The notes below the pieces were generated by a model. The model was not told the DNA's origin. It did not search any database and worked only from the letters and a program-made list of their open reading frames with translations. Both the position numbers and the translations under genes were made by a program. From the NCBI GenBank assembly GCA_963829545.1, contig CAWHIX010000009.1, positions 62,001 through 126,000 of the forward strand: 64,000 bases of DNA, given 5' to 3'. Within the stretch, counting starts at the first letter, position 1, and every line of letters begins with the position of its first letter. Shown piece after piece: positions 25,147-35,691 of the stretch. The DNA is from JAXGXJ01 sp963829545 (lineage in GTDB: Bacteria > Actinomycetota > Thermoleophilia > RBG-16-64-13).

Positions 25147-28100
25147 CTACCGAGTAGCGCCGTAGGCGTTCTGGAACATCCTCATCCAGGGACTGGTCTC
25201 GCAGGTCCAGTCGGGAGGCACCCAGGGCCACTGGCGCAGCTGGAAGCTGCGCTCGGGATGGGGCATGATCGCCAGGTGGCGGCCGTCGGGCGAGCAGAGC
25301 GCCGCGATGCCCAGGGGACTGCCGTTGGGGTTGTACGGATAGGTGGTGGTGGGCTCTCCCCAAGGATCCACGTAGCGTACCGGCGCCAACCCGCCGGCGA
25401 CGATCCAGTCCAGAGTGGCCGGGTCGGGCACACGCAGCCGGCCCTCGCCGTGGGCCACCCACACTCCGAAGACCGACCCCTCCATCCCCTGCAACATCAC
25501 CGCCGGGCTCTTGTCGATGCGCACGGTGCTGAAGCGGGACTCGAAACGCTCGGAGTCGTTCTTGACGAACCGCGGCTTGAGAGCGTCGGGCAGGTCGAAG
25601 CCGGGGATGCCGAGGAGCGCCATCAGCTGGCAGCCGTTGCAGACGCCCAGGGATAGGGTGTCCGCACGGGCGAAGAAACGGCTGAACTCCTCCGACAGGC
25701 GGGCGTTGTTGAGGATGACCGAGGCCCAGCCCTTGCCCGAATCGAGCACGTCGGCAAAGGAGAAACCGCCCGGGAAGACCACCATGTGGAAGCGCTCCAG
25801 GTCGATAGCGCCCGTGATCAGGTCGGTCATGGTGATGTCCCAGGCCTCGAAACCGGCGGCGATGAAGGCGGCCGCCATCTCCCTGTCGCCGTTGGTGCCT
25901 TCCTCGCGCAGGATGGCGGCCTTGGGGGCGGCCGCGCGGGGACCGGCGCGCCCGCCGGCGACCGGCGCGTCCGGGTCGAAGCCGAGGCGATACGGGCTCG
26001 TAGCAGCGCGACGTTGTGGGAGAGCCATTCCTCGTCGGCGCACGCCGGGGTTATCTGCAGGCGCTCCAGCTGATAGCCGGTCTCCTCCCACGTGGCGTGC
26101 AGGCCTTGGACGGGCTCCTGCAGGACGGCACGCTGATTGAACCTCAGGTCGAGGTTAAGTCCCTGCACCAGACCGAGTTCGGTCGCGGTTACGCCATGGC
26201 GCTCGAGTATCTCCCTCGCCCGCATCTCGTCGGCGATCTCGACCACGACACCGGCGTCCTCCGCGAACAGCGCGGCGTACAGATCGGCTTCCTCTGCGCC
26301 CCCTTCGAGCTCGACCCGCCAGCCCTTGTCGCCGGCGAAAGCCATCTCCAGCAGGGTCACGATGAGGCCGCCGTCGCTGACGTCGTGGCAGGCCACGATG
26401 GCACCGCTCCTGACCAAGTCCTGCACCGCCTGGAAGACGGCCTTCAGAGCGGCGGCGTCCTCGATATCGGGAGCCTCATCGCCCAGTTGGGAAAGCACCT
26501 GCGCGAGGGCGCTCCCCCCCAGACGCTGCTTGTCGCCCACGCGGAGCAGCCACAGCTTGTCGCCCTGCTGCTTGAGGTCGGAGGTCACCCGCACGTCGAC
26601 GTCGGGTACCAGGGCGTAGGGGGCGAGCACCAGCTCGGGCGGCGCCTTGACCAACTCGCTGCGGCCCTCGGGGCCCAGCGCCTGGCTGGCCATGGACAGG
26701 CTGTCCTTGCCTCCGTCGATAGCCACGCCGAGCTCCGTAAGGATGTCACGCAGCGCGCAGGCCGCGTCGTAGAGCCAGGCTCCCTCGCCGGGTTGCCTCA
26801 CAGCCAGCATCCAGTTGGCCGAACACTTGATGTCGCTGATGTCGGAGATGACGACCCCGGCCATGTTCAGGAGCGCCTCTGCCGTAGCCATGCGCACGCC
26901 GGCCCCGGGCTGATGAGCCCCTTGATGGGTTGCTCGCCCAGGCTGAGCGCGGTGCCAGAAGGGTCGTCGTAGGTCTGAGCGATCAGGGCGTAGTCGGAGA
27001 GGGGCAGGTGGCGCGGACCGACCAGCTGCCGCTGGATGACGAGCCCGGTGACGTCGAGATCCACCTTGCTGGTGAGGAAGCGCTTGGAGGTGATGGCCGG
27101 AAGGCGCAGGACAAGGTCGAGCACACGGCGAAAGTCCGCGGCCGGCGGGAGGACCAGCGGCTCGAGATCTGCGCGCGCCGCGCCCCGCGGGGCGCGGCGC
27201 TGGAACTCGAACTTCTTGGGCGGCAACTGCCCCAGGATATCGTCCAAGGGCAGGTCCACGGGCCGACCGGCGTCGGCGGCGTCGTAGAGGACCAGTATCC
27301 CGTCGCCGGTCACCCGTCCCACGACGGCCAGGGGCACGTTCTCGCGCCCAGCGATGGTCTCCAGCACCGGCAGGTCGGCTGGCCGGATGAGGAGGGCGTT
27401 CCTCTCCTGCGATTCGTTCCCCCATATCTCCAGCACCGACAGCGTCTTGTCGCCGACGGGGATGGCCCGCAGATCGATCACCGCCCCCGCCGGCTCGACG
27501 ATCTCGGGCAGGGCATTGCAGTCGCCGCCGGCGCCCAGGTCGTGGGCCGAGACTATGGGGTTGTCCTCCCCCAGCTCCACGCAGGCCCGCATGAGGCGGT
27601 TGACGCGCTGCCCCATCTCCGGGTCTCCGCGCTGAACGGCGTTGAAGTCGAGCTCCTGGACGTTCTGCCCTGCTCCATGCTGCTCGCGGCCCCGCCGCCC
27701 ATGCCGATGCGATAGGCCGGCCCGCCCACCTGGACCACCAGCATGTCCTTCTCGGGCGAGCCCTTGACCGTCTGCCCGTCCCTGATCTGGCCCGCCCCCA
27801 CGCTGTACATGATGGGCTTGTACCAGGAGCGATAGCCGTCCGGCAGCCGCAGCCCGAAGCTCCGGGTGAAGCCGTAGATGAGCGGTTCGCCGAAGCAGTT
27901 GCCGTAGTCCGAGGCCCCGTTGCTGGCCTCGATGAGGATCTCGACGGGGGACGCCAGATCGGGGGGATGGGAGTAGCCGTCCTCCTCCCAGGGCAGCTCG
28001 TAGCCGGGGATGTGCAGGTTGCCCGTGCAGTAGGCCGCGCCGGAGGCGTACACGAGCCCACCCCGCCCCACAGCCTGATTGTCGCGGATGCGCCCTCCCC

Positions 28101-29070
28101 CGCCGGTGGCCGCGCCCGGATAGGGAGCCACGCCCGAGGGGAAGTTGTGCGTCTCGGCCGTCAGCGTGGGATGCAGGAGCGCCGGAGTAGGCAGAAGCCG
28201 CGAGGGTCCCAACGGCTCGGATGCCGCCAGCACCTCCACGCGCGTGCCCTGGATGGCCGAGCTGTCGTCGCAGAAGGCGATGACCGAGTTGGGTCCCGAG
28301 GCTGCGAGTGGCTGCCGGACGATGTCCATGAGGTGCTTCTCGGGCACGCGCTCGCCGTCCACCCACAACTCGCCCTTGAACACCCAGTGGCGGGAGTGCT
28401 CGGAGTTGGCCTGCGCGATCTGGAAGAGCTCCACGTCGGTGGGGTCGCGTCCCAGACGCCGGAAGATGTCCGCGATGAGCTCCAGGTCGCTCGTGTCCCA
28501 ACTGCAGCCGTGACCCCGGTCGAACTCACACAAGGCCTCTACGCCCAGTTCGAGGAGCGGGACGACCTGTACCGGTCGAGGGACGAGACCGGTCTCGAAG
28601 GAGGACAAGGGCTCGCGATAGCGCATCTCGGTCATGCGGTCGTGCAGGGGCCCCAGGATCTCCTCCGCCTGTTCGTCGGAGACGGCCGCAGGCAGACCGA
28701 TACGTACCGACCGCTCCAGCCGGCTAACCGAGCGGACACCCGAGCGGTGGCAGATCTCCACGGCGTTCGACGACCAGGCGGTCTCGAAGTTCAGACGCGG
28801 TCCGTACTCCAGGACGGTCTCGAAGCGGCCGCCGAGGAAGCTGGCCGGGCCGAACTTGTCAGGCTCGAAGGTCTCCGAGAGGAGGTAGCGAAGGACAGCC
28901 AGCCCGGCATCGCCGAGTTGGGCGGCGCCGGATTCGTCGTCAGTCTCGACGTAGTAGCAGTACTCCGTGTCCACCTGCCCGACAGGGCGACCGAGGACGC
29001 GCTCGGCCGTGGCGGCGAGCGCCTCGACCCGAGTGGGAGTCATGCTGGGTGTCCTATAGAAGCGCAACAT
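25147..29070 (-). CDS. purL: phosphoribosylformylglycinamidine synthase, long form, with three frame breaks
   Basis: Makes FGAM from FGAR, glutamine and ATP in purine synthesis. About 1,307 codons: N-terminal domain from MLRFYRTPSM, linker, two ATP-binding halves (AQANSEHSRHWVFKGE, AETHNFPSGVAPYPGAATGGGGRIRD; later AIDGGKDSLSMA, ACHDVSDGGL), and a C-terminal glutaminase with catalytic CNGCQ and the HPERSF motif. Frames change at about 27668, 26905 and 25990; each joint reads through as family sequence, so single-base sequencing errors are likely. The single-chain long form contrasts with the separate PurL/PurQ/PurS usual in Actinobacteria. The start codon lies within a repeated hairpin element (29052-29100). 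Confidence 0.92.
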
Positions 29071-29100
29071 GGTGTCTGAGGGACACCTTATCATCCGCCC
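29052..29100 (-). repeat. repeated hairpin element, copy 1, at the purL start
   Basis: Thirty-four of 42 positions (29059-29100) match 31212-31253. Read on the minus strand it holds a 6-bp hairpin GGTGTC-CCTCA-GACACC just before the purL ATG, flanked by conserved AAG and TTGCGCTTC. The other copy keeps the hairpin with a changed base pair. Confidence 0.6.
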
Positions 29101-29146
29101 GGGCGCTGCCGCACTGCCGCCTAGCCCTCGCGATCCAAGGCGCCCC

Positions 29147-29617
29147 TCAGCTCCCGCTTCCGGCGTCCTCCCGGTGGAAGACGTCGGTGCCGGTGAGCGC
29201 CCCGGGTACCGCGCGCTGGGGGAAGAAGATGAAGCTCTTGACCTTGATGTTGCCTTCCTCGTCGAGCACGAGCTGATACTGCGTGGCGCCCAGCTCCTCC
29301 ACCAGCACCCGGCCCGTGGGGCGATCGATGAACTCGAACTTGATGACGGCGAACACCGTCTGCCGCCGTTCATCGATGGTCATGTCGACTGGTGTCAGCC
29401 GCTCGTAGCTGGAGGGATGCGACACGTCGAAGGCCAGGAAGGCCTCGCGGCTGGGATATACCACCGGTTCGGGGAAGCCGAGATGACCCGTGAAGATGAA
29501 ATCGGGCGTGTAGAAGGCGTTCATGCGCTCCGCCGTGGCCGCGTCCTGGCCGTACTCGCTGTAGGTCGGGAAGTACTCCTCCATGAACGCGGCCATCTGT
29601 TCGTAGGTCATTTTCAT
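29147..29617 (-). CDS. SnoaL/NTF2-like protein, possibly a separate coupled gene
   Basis: 156 residues in the SnoaL (ketosteroid isomerase-like) fold pattern: helix TYEQMAAFMEEYFP, AERMNAFYTPDFIFTG, then sheet segments to FIFFPQRAVP. It reads in frame with the flavoprotein, as a fusion. However, ATG 29617 has GGAGGT 7 nt upstream, and in the +1 frame a TGA (29614-29616) overlaps that ATG as ATGA. The flavoprotein sequence is also expected to end near RIAGETAVDYL. With so many indels nearby, an unnoticed frame error may have joined two coupled genes. Two more SnoaL genes are at 55456 and 56147. Confidence 0.55.
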   Translation of the reverse strand: MKMTYEQMAAFMEEYFPTYSEYGQDAATAERMNAFYTPDFIFTGHLGFPEPVVYPSREAFLAFDVSHPSSYERLTPVDMTIDERRQTVFAVIKFEFIDRPTGRVLVEELGATQYQLVLDEEGNIKVKSFIFFPQRAVPGALTGTDVFHREDAGSGS

Positions 29618-31165
29618 GAGCCGCACCTCCCAGTCGACCGATGCCTGGGCCAGATAGTCGACCGCGGTCTCCCCGGCGATGCGCCCGGAGTTGATGGCGA
29701 AGCCGACCAGATGCCCCGTGAGATGGTAGTCGTAGGTCTCCGCCTCCCAGCCTCCGGTGACCACCCCTGCCGCATACAGTCCCCGCACGGGCTCGCCGGC
29801 CGTGTCGATGACCTGCATGTGCTCGTCGATCTTGATGCCGCCTACCGTGTCGCAGATGTGAGCTCGACCGATAATGGCGTAGAAGGGCGGCGTACGCAGC
29901 GACCGCAGGTACTCGCGGGCCTTGCCGAACACGGGGTCGTGCCCCTGGTCGCAGGCCGCGTTGTACTCGTCCACCGTGGCCTCGAGAACGGCCGGCTGCA
30001 CGTCCATCCAGTCGGCGATCACCCCCCAGGAATCCGCCATCTTGACGACGTCGCGGGGCTTCCGCATCTCGCGTTCCAGCCCGGGCAGGGGGATGTGAGT
30101 GATGTAGGTATCCGGCGGGGACCATCCCGGAGCCATCTGGTTGTAGATGCCCTCCCTCTCCTTGGCCCGGATGAGGGCGCTGTCGTACAGGGTGTAGGAG
30201 AGCCCTTGCGGTTGCCTCACGACTACATGCCCATAGGCGAAGAACTGCAGGATGTAGCCCTCGTCCACGTAGCGCCTGCCCTTCTTGTTCACCCAGATAG
30301 TGTCTGGTTCCAGACACATGGGCATGAGCTCCACCTTGAGCGGGTTGCCGTGAGCGTCGAAGGCGTCATCGATAGGCAAGGAATCGGCACGGGAGTGCGA
30401 CATGAAGCTGGGGCCGTGGAGGTTCATGCAACCCAGACCGGCCGTCGCAGCCCCGATCTCCTGAGCCATGAGCAGGCCGTCCCCCGTGTTGACACGAGGC
30501 CCGTCGAAGGTGAGGCTGTCGTGGTAGTGGGGGTAATGCTTCCGGAGCAGCTCCGCGGTTGTTGCCGTAGCCGCCAGTGGTGATGATGACCGACCCGGCG
30601 CGGACCCTGACCTCGCCTTCCCTGCCTTCGGCCAGCACCCCGGCGATGGCGCCGTCTGAGTCGCGCAGGATCTTCCTGGCCCGAGTGCGGGTGAGCGATG
30701 GTGGCGCCCAGCTCTTCAGCCCGCCGGCGCAGTAGGCGGCACAGTTCCACGCCTCGGCCCTTCAAGGCGTGGCGGATGAGGGGAGACTGGTTGGGGTACA
30801 TGGGCAGGAGCTCGAAGCGCATCCCCATTGCTTCCAGCCAGGCGATGGTGTCGCCGGACCTGTCGATGAAGGCGCGCACGATCCGGGGGTCGACCGTCCA
30901 GTGCGTCCAGTCCATGTGCACCTTGAAGATTTCGTCCTTCGACGTGTGGAACCAAGCCCGCTTCTGAACAGGGCTCTCGATCGCGAAAATATCGTGGGCC
31001 ATCGCGGTACTCCCACCGGGAGAGCCCGCCTTCTGCGAGCACGATGACGCTGGAACAGCCCCGTTCGAGAGCGGTTATCGCGGCGCTCAGCCCTGCACCG
31101 CCGCCGCCGACCACCACCACCTCCGCCTGCATGTCCGCGACCTGCTCGTCACCCACGCCAGCCAT
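29147..31165 (-). CDS. fumarate-reductase-type FAD oxidoreductase with SnoaL-like tail, frameshifted
   Basis: Flavoprotein of the fumarate reductase / ketosteroid dehydrogenase superfamily. FAD motif VVVVGGGGAGLSAAITALERG at the N-terminus, VIITTGGYGNN in the middle, and the C-terminal FAD contact GLYAAGVVTGG plus TGHLVGFAINSGRIAGE. Frames change at about 31012, 30683 and 30558; each joint restores the expected order. The last 157 residues are a separate SnoaL/NTF2-like domain (29147-29617) in the same frame as the flavoprotein. ATG 31165 follows AGGGAGGAG. Substrate unknown; the family reduces enoates or dehydrogenates ketones. A second hairpin element copy lies about 40 bp upstream. Confidence 0.8.
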
Positions 31166-31205
31166 GCGGATCTCCTCCCTGCTTCTCCCGATCGCTGCCT
31201 GCCGA

Positions 31206-31253
31206 TCCTCTGAAGCGCAACCTGGTCTCCGAGGGAAACCTTACCACCGGGCC
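31206..31253 (-). repeat. repeated hairpin element, copy 2, upstream of the flavoprotein gene
   Basis: Matches 29052-29100. On the minus strand the hairpin is GGTTTC-CCTCG-GAGACC: relative to copy 1, the fourth pair changes from G-C to T-G (wobble in RNA), so both sides changed and pairing is kept. No ATG is present at the equivalent of the purL start. Confidence 0.6.
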
Positions 31254-31329
31254 GACACACGTGGAGACCGCGGCGCAGCCGACCGAGCCCGCGACATGGG
31301 CGGGGTCGGCCGGCGGCCCCTGCAGCAAA

Positions 31330-31369
31330 CAGCGGGGCTTCAGCGTCTGCCGACGCTGAAGCCCCGCTG
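31330..31369 (-). terminator. 18-bp hairpin after htrA
   Basis: A perfect 18-bp inverted repeat (31330-31347 with 31352-31369, loop TGCC) downstream of the HtrA gene. On the minus strand it is followed by GTTTGC, only a short T-run. Probable transcription terminator. Confidence 0.7.
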
Positions 31370-31422
31370 CACGCCATCCTGCGCGCCATCCTGCGGGCAC
31401 GGACCCTCGCGAGCCTCGCCGG

Positions 31423-32535
31423 TTACATCCCGGCCGGCCGCTCCTCTACCGTTACCGCGATGTCCTGCGTGGAACCGTTGCGGTCGATGGTCACCTGCAC
31501 GGTGTCTCCCGGTTTCTTGTCCCGTATCGCCACCATGAGGTTGCTCGACTCAGTCATGTCCTGGCCATCGATCTTGATGATGATGTCGCCCTGCTGGATG
31601 CCGGCCTTTTCCGCCGGTCCCCCGGGAGTAACCTCCGCCACCAGGACTCCCGACGACCGCGCAAGCCCGAACTGCTGCTGGAGATCGGCAGTGACGGTCT
31701 GGGTGCCCACACCCAGGTACGCGTGGGTGGCTTCGCCGGTCTCGACGATCTGCTCGGCCACCTGGGTAGCCGTCACAGCCGGGATGGCGAAGCCGATGTT
31801 GACCGCTCCCGTCTCACCCGGCGGCATGTAGGCCACGTTGATACCGATCACTTCGCCGTCCGCGTTTGCAAGCGCCCCTCCCGAGTTGCCCGGACTGATG
31901 GGAGCGTCGGTCTGGACGAGGTTGGTGAGGGCCACTCCTTCAGCGCCCGTCACTCCGTCGATGCTTCTTGAAAGCCCGGAGACGATCCCCAGGGTCACAG
32001 AGTTCTCGTAGCCGAGAGGACTGCCTATGGCCACGGCGTACTCGCCGACGGCAGGCAGGCCGGTGTTGAAGGTAGCGGCCGGAAGGTCCATGTCGGCGTC
32101 GACCTTGATAACGGCCAAGTCGGTCAGGGGGTCACGGCCCAGAACGGTGGCCGGCAGCTTCTCTCCGGTGGTAAGGGTCACCTCGATGCTACCCACCAGG
32201 TCGCCTGCGCTGTCTGTCACCACGTGGTTGTTTGTGATGATCGTCCCGTCGGCCGAGTAGATGACCCCTGAACCTTCGCCGGCGTACTGCTGCCCCTGAG
32301 TCGTACCGCTCACGGCGATATTGACGACGCTGGGACTCAGTTCGGTCGCCACCGCCTGCGCGGGGCTGGCCGAAGCATCGTCGCCCGGATCGCCACTGGC
32401 GACCTCGACCCCAGAGCCAAGGAACGCAAACGTGGTCCCCGCAACCACGACGAGGGCCACCACGATCGCAAGGACTGCCCACCTGGCACGTTGCTGCTCC
32501 CGCCGTTGGTGGGTCTCGGTATCGATCGGTGTCAC
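31423..32535 (-). CDS. htrA: HtrA/DegP-type serine protease with PDZ domain
   Basis: 370 residues, membrane-anchored. One transmembrane helix (about 19-40) puts the protease outside the membrane. Trypsin-like domain with catalytic His in ITNNHVVT, Asp in DPLTDLAVIK and Ser in APISPGNSGGAL; one C-terminal PDZ domain (about 270-365) with GVLVAEVTPGGPAEKAGIQQGDII. These proteases degrade misfolded envelope proteins or take part in stress signalling. GTG 32535 has AGGAGG 9 nt upstream. Monocistronic, closed by the hairpin at 31330-31369. Confidence 0.92.
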   Translation of the reverse strand: MTPIDTETHQRREQQRARWAVLAIVVALVVVAGTTFAFLGSGVEVASGDPGDDASASPAQAVATELSPSVVNIAVSGTTQGQQYAGEGSGVIYSADGTIITNNHVVTDSAGDLVGSIEVTLTTGEKLPATVLGRDPLTDLAVIKVDADMDLPAATFNTGLPAVGEYAVAIGSPLGYENSVTLGIVSGLSRSIDGVTGAEGVALTNLVQTDAPISPGNSGGALANADGEVIGINVAYMPPGETGAVNIGFAIPAVTATQVAEQIVETGEATHAYLGVGTQTVTADLQQQFGLARSSGVLVAEVTPGGPAEKAGIQQGDIIIKIDGQDMTESSNLMVAIRDKKPGDTVQVTIDRNGSTQDIAVTVEERPAGM

Positions 32536-32773
32536 TGCAAAGCGCCTCCTGAGAGGATTCCCTCTCGTCCGTCATGTGTGTGACGGGAGCATACCCACCG
32601 ATGTATAAGAGGCGCGTAAGACGCATTGAGACGACAGGGGCGCAAGTCAAGGCTCTCTTGCCGCGGAACGTAAGGAGGATAGGGTGGGCGTATCGGTGGA
32701 GGCACGCCGACGCGCGATGCACGGGGTCGGCGCCCCCGGTCGCGGGTCGATCGGGGGCCGAGGGGAGGCCGAT

Positions 32774-33719
32774 CTACCTCCCCCGAAGGTGCCCCTCGAT
32801 GAAGGCGAACACGCGCATCGAGGTTCTCCTCGCTCTCAAAGATCGGATCATCGTGACCCGCTCCATCGAAGATGTCGAACTCGAACTTGTCGGGCCCGGC
32901 CTCTTCTTCTATGGCCCGCGCGAGCTCCACAGATTGTTGGACCGGCACCAGGAAGTCGTCCCGTCCGTGCTGGATGAGGATGGGAGGCATTCGGGGGTTC
33001 ACGTAGGTAATCGGATTCGCAAGCCGGGCCATCTCCGGTATCTCGGTGACACGACCACCCAGGTACCTCGATTCCGGGGATCCCGCTTCGCTGTGATCGC
33101 TGGGGCCCAGCCCATTCTCCGCAAGCTGCTCGTCCATCTTCAGAAAGTCGGTCGGCCCGAACCAATCGACTCCGACCTGTACGTCGGAGGGGAAGTGCTC
33201 GTTCCCGAGCGCGGGATCGTCGAATAGACCCTCGTTGGCGGTCACGCACACCATCGCCGCATAGTTGGCTCCGGAGGAGCCGCCCCAGGCAACGATGCGG
33301 TCTCCGTCGAGCGAGTACTCGCTCGCGTGCGCGCGCAGCCAACGTATGGCCGCCTTGACGTCCTGCAGTCCGGCCGGGAAGATGGCCTCGCCGCTCAGGC
33401 GGTAGTTGACGCTGACCACTGCGTAGCCGCGCGGCAGACCGCGCAGGAACGCCAGCACGTGGATGTCGCGCTTGTCGCCCATTTCGAAGGCACCACCGTG
33501 GATGCTCAGAAGCACCGGGAAGGGTCCAGCGCCATCGTCTGGCAGGAAGATGTCGAGTTGCTGGGCCGGAGAGAGATGAGCGTAGGGGACGTCGAGCCAC
33601 TTCCGACGCACCTGGGAGACGTCCGCCTGGGGCATTTCGAAGCCCATTTCCGGCGGGCCCGGAGGCCTTCCCGCGGGGTTCATGAGAGGGCGTAGAGGTG
33701 GTCTCTCAGGGAAGTCCAC
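32774..33719 (-). CDS. alpha/beta hydrolase (acetyl-esterase type, copy 1), frameshifted near its end
   Basis: About 314 residues. Oxyanion motif SIHGGAFEMG, nucleophile elbow WGGSSGANYA, acid in QHGRDDFLVP and His in DGAGHDDP: the BD-FAE/carboxylesterase arrangement. Near 32812-32818 the frame breaks; restoring one base gives VFAFIEGHLRGR and a TAG at 32774-32776, matching the paralogue at 56823-57773 (about two thirds identical by eye). Without it the frame runs on to 32532 with non-family sequence. It follows the ABC permease by 52 bp, so it may deacylate an imported compound. Confidence 0.82.
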
Positions 33720-33771
33720 GTTTTCTTTCCTTTCCGTTGTGACTGAGGTGATCTGACCGCGGACGGGTAGA

Positions 33772-34821
33772 TCACCGATGCTTCGTCTTAAGCCTGAGAT
33801 TCTTCTGGTACTCGTCGAACGCTACGGCGGCCAGCAGGATGATGCCCCGCACGATGAACTGGGCGTACGGACTCCAGCCCGCCAGCTGCATGCCGTTGCC
33901 CAGCACGGCGAGCACGAATACCCCTGCGACCAGCGCTGGGATGTTTCCCTCGCCCCCGAGGAAGCTGACCCCCCCGACGATAGCCGCGGTGAGGGCCGTG
34001 AACTCGGTCCCCGGCCCGAACGACGACTGCATGGAGTTCGCCTTCGAGACCATGACGATGGTGGCAATAGCGGTGAAGAAGCCGCAGGTGGTGTAGACGA
34101 GCGCTTTGAGGCGCCGGGTGTTGACACCCGCCAGCCGCAGCGCCTCTTCGTTCCCGCCGAGCGCGACCACGCGCGTCCCCCACTTGGTCCGATAGAAGAT
34201 GAAAGACGACACGAGCACGATGAAGACGGTTAGATAGACGTCGAGCGGGATGCCGAAGAGCCGGGTCTTGGTTATGGCCTGGAACGACTCCGGGTACTCC
34301 CGGAAGGTACGGGCCTGAGAGATGATGTAGGAGAAGCCCTGGAAGATCACAGCCGTGGCCAGGGTCACTATCAGAGGAAAGGTCCGTATCCGCGTGACGA
34401 TCACTCCGTTGATCAGCCCCAATAGGGTGCCGAGCACCAGTCCCAGGATGAGAGTGATCCACACCGGGACCCCCCACTCGGTCATCGCCATGGCGATGAT
34501 CACGCCCACCAGCGACATCTGGTAGCCGACGGAAAGATCGATGCCCCCGGAGATGAGCACGAACGCCAGACCGATGGCGACGATGACGAAGTAGGTGTTC
34601 TGGGTGACGATGTTGGTGAGGTTTCGGACCGAAAGAAAGTCGGGATTGGCGATCGAGAAGAGCAAGATCAAGCCAAGGAGAACGAAGAGGACGGCATACT
34701 TCCTAAGGACACCCAGATCGACCCTTTGCTTGAGGGAGCGGTTTTGCTCGGGCTCTCCCGGCACCTGCCCGGTCGGATCAGGCTGTTTTGGCGTTTGCAC
34801 AGGTTCCTGATTCAATTCCAT
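33772..34821 (-). CDS. sugar-type ABC transporter permease (RbsC family)
   Basis: 349 residues. After about 35 hydrophilic residues come eight to ten transmembrane helices in the BPD_transp_2 pattern: NLTNIVTQNTYFVIVAIGLAFVLISGGIDLSVG, GLINGVIVTRIRTFPLIVTLAT and ALGGNEEALRLAGVNTRRLK. This permease type serves ribose, xylose, AI-2 and related imports. ATG 34821 lies 7 bp after the ATPase stop; an ATG 11 codons earlier would overlap that gene and is less likely. Substrate undefined. Confidence 0.9.
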   Translation of the reverse strand: MELNQEPVQTPKQPDPTGQVPGEPEQNRSLKQRVDLGVLRKYAVLFVLLGLILLFSIANPDFLSVRNLTNIVTQNTYFVIVAIGLAFVLISGGIDLSVGYQMSLVGVIIAMAMTEWGVPVWITLILGLVLGTLLGLINGVIVTRIRTFPLIVTLATAVIFQGFSYIISQARTFREYPESFQAITKTRLFGIPLDVYLTVFIVLVSSFIFYRTKWGTRVVALGGNEEALRLAGVNTRRLKALVYTTCGFFTAIATIVMVSKANSMQSSFGPGTEFTALTAAIVGGVSFLGGEGNIPALVAGVFVLAVLGNGMQLAGWSPYAQFIVRGIILLAAVAFDEYQKNLRLKTKHR

Positions 34822-34828
34822 CGCCCTC

Positions 34829-35617
34829 TCACCCGAACGACTTGTATTCGACATCGAGCGGCTCGACCTCGGTCCGGTCCTTGCCTTTCACTATCATGGT
34901 CACCACGTCATCCAGGGTGATCTCGTTGACGTTCAGCACTGCCTGCCTCACCCCTCCCTTGAGCACGAACACCCGGTCGGCTATCGCCAGGATGTCGGGG
35001 ATACGCTGCGTGATGAGAAGGATCGAGAGCCCGTTGTTCGCTAGGTTTCGTATCAGGCTGAGCAGCTTGTTCGCCTCCGTGACCCCCAGCGCCGCCGTGG
35101 GCTCGTCCATGATAAGGATCTTCGACTCGAAGGCGATCGCGCGGGCACAGGCGACCATCTGGCGCTGACCCCCCGACATGGTGAGCACGCTCTGCCGTGG
35201 CGACTTGATGTCGACTTTGAGTTCCCTGATGAGGTCCTCGGCCTCCCGATACATACGCTTCTTGTCGAGCACCACTTTGAACGGGCCCCGGGTGCGCTCT
35301 CTGCCGACGAAGATGTTCTTGGCCACATCGAAGTTGTTGAAGAGCGCCAGGTCCTGGTAGATCATGCCGATGCCCAGGTCGGTGGAGTCCTGGGGATTGC
35401 GGATGTGGGCCTTCTTGCCGTTGACCCAGATCTCGCCTTCGTCGGCGACGTACGCCCCGGAGAGGATCTTCATCAAGGTCGACTTGCCCGCTCCGTTGTC
35501 GCCCACGATGCCCATGATCTCGCCGCGCCTCAGCTCGAGATCGACATCCTTGAGAGCGTCGATGCCGCCGAAACGCTTGCATATGCCCTTCAACTGGACG
35601 ACGTAGTCTTCTTCCAT
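34829..35617 (-). CDS. sugar-type ABC transporter ATP-binding protein
   Basis: 262 residues, a single nucleotide-binding domain rather than the double domain of RbsA. Walker A GDNGAGKST, Q-loop MIYQDLAL, signature LTMSGGQRQ, Walker B ILIMDEPTAAL and switch His replaced in the LLITQRIPD segment (Gln where many importers have His). Single-domain ATPases of this kind occur with FrcA-like fructose systems. It pairs with the permease just downstream and the binding protein upstream, from which it is separated by a hairpin. Confidence 0.9.
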   Translation of the reverse strand: MEEDYVVQLKGICKRFGGIDALKDVDLELRRGEIMGIVGDNGAGKSTLMKILSGAYVADEGEIWVNGKKAHIRNPQDSTDLGIGMIYQDLALFNNFDVAKNIFVGRERTRGPFKVVLDKKRMYREAEDLIRELKVDIKSPRQSVLTMSGGQRQMVACARAIAFESKILIMDEPTAALGVTEANKLLSLIRNLANNGLSILLITQRIPDILAIADRVFVLKGGVRQAVLNVNEITLDDVVTMIVKGKDRTEVEPLDVEYKSFG

Positions 35618-35659
35618 GCTCCCAGTCTGCCCGCTTCAGCCCGTTCGGCCGGACCGAGC

Positions 35660-35691
35660 GGCTGAGGGGGTCTCGAAGACCCGCCTCAGCC
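35660..35691 (-). terminator. intra-operon hairpin between binding protein and ATPase genes
   Basis: A 13-15 bp GC-rich stem with one bulge and a CGAA/TCGA loop lies in the 149-bp gap after the binding-protein gene. Such attenuating hairpins usually let the binding protein be made in excess of the membrane parts. Confidence 0.55.

Noticed and set aside
25827..28061. A separate 744-residue protein within purL
   Set aside because: Its N-terminal part is low-complexity shadow sequence; only the portion from about 26900 down is PurL, joined to the neighbouring frames.
32532..32773. An 80-residue C-terminal extension of the first esterase
   Set aside because: The sequence is Arg/Pro-rich frame-shifted read-through; the paralogue supports a stop at 32774 after one indel.
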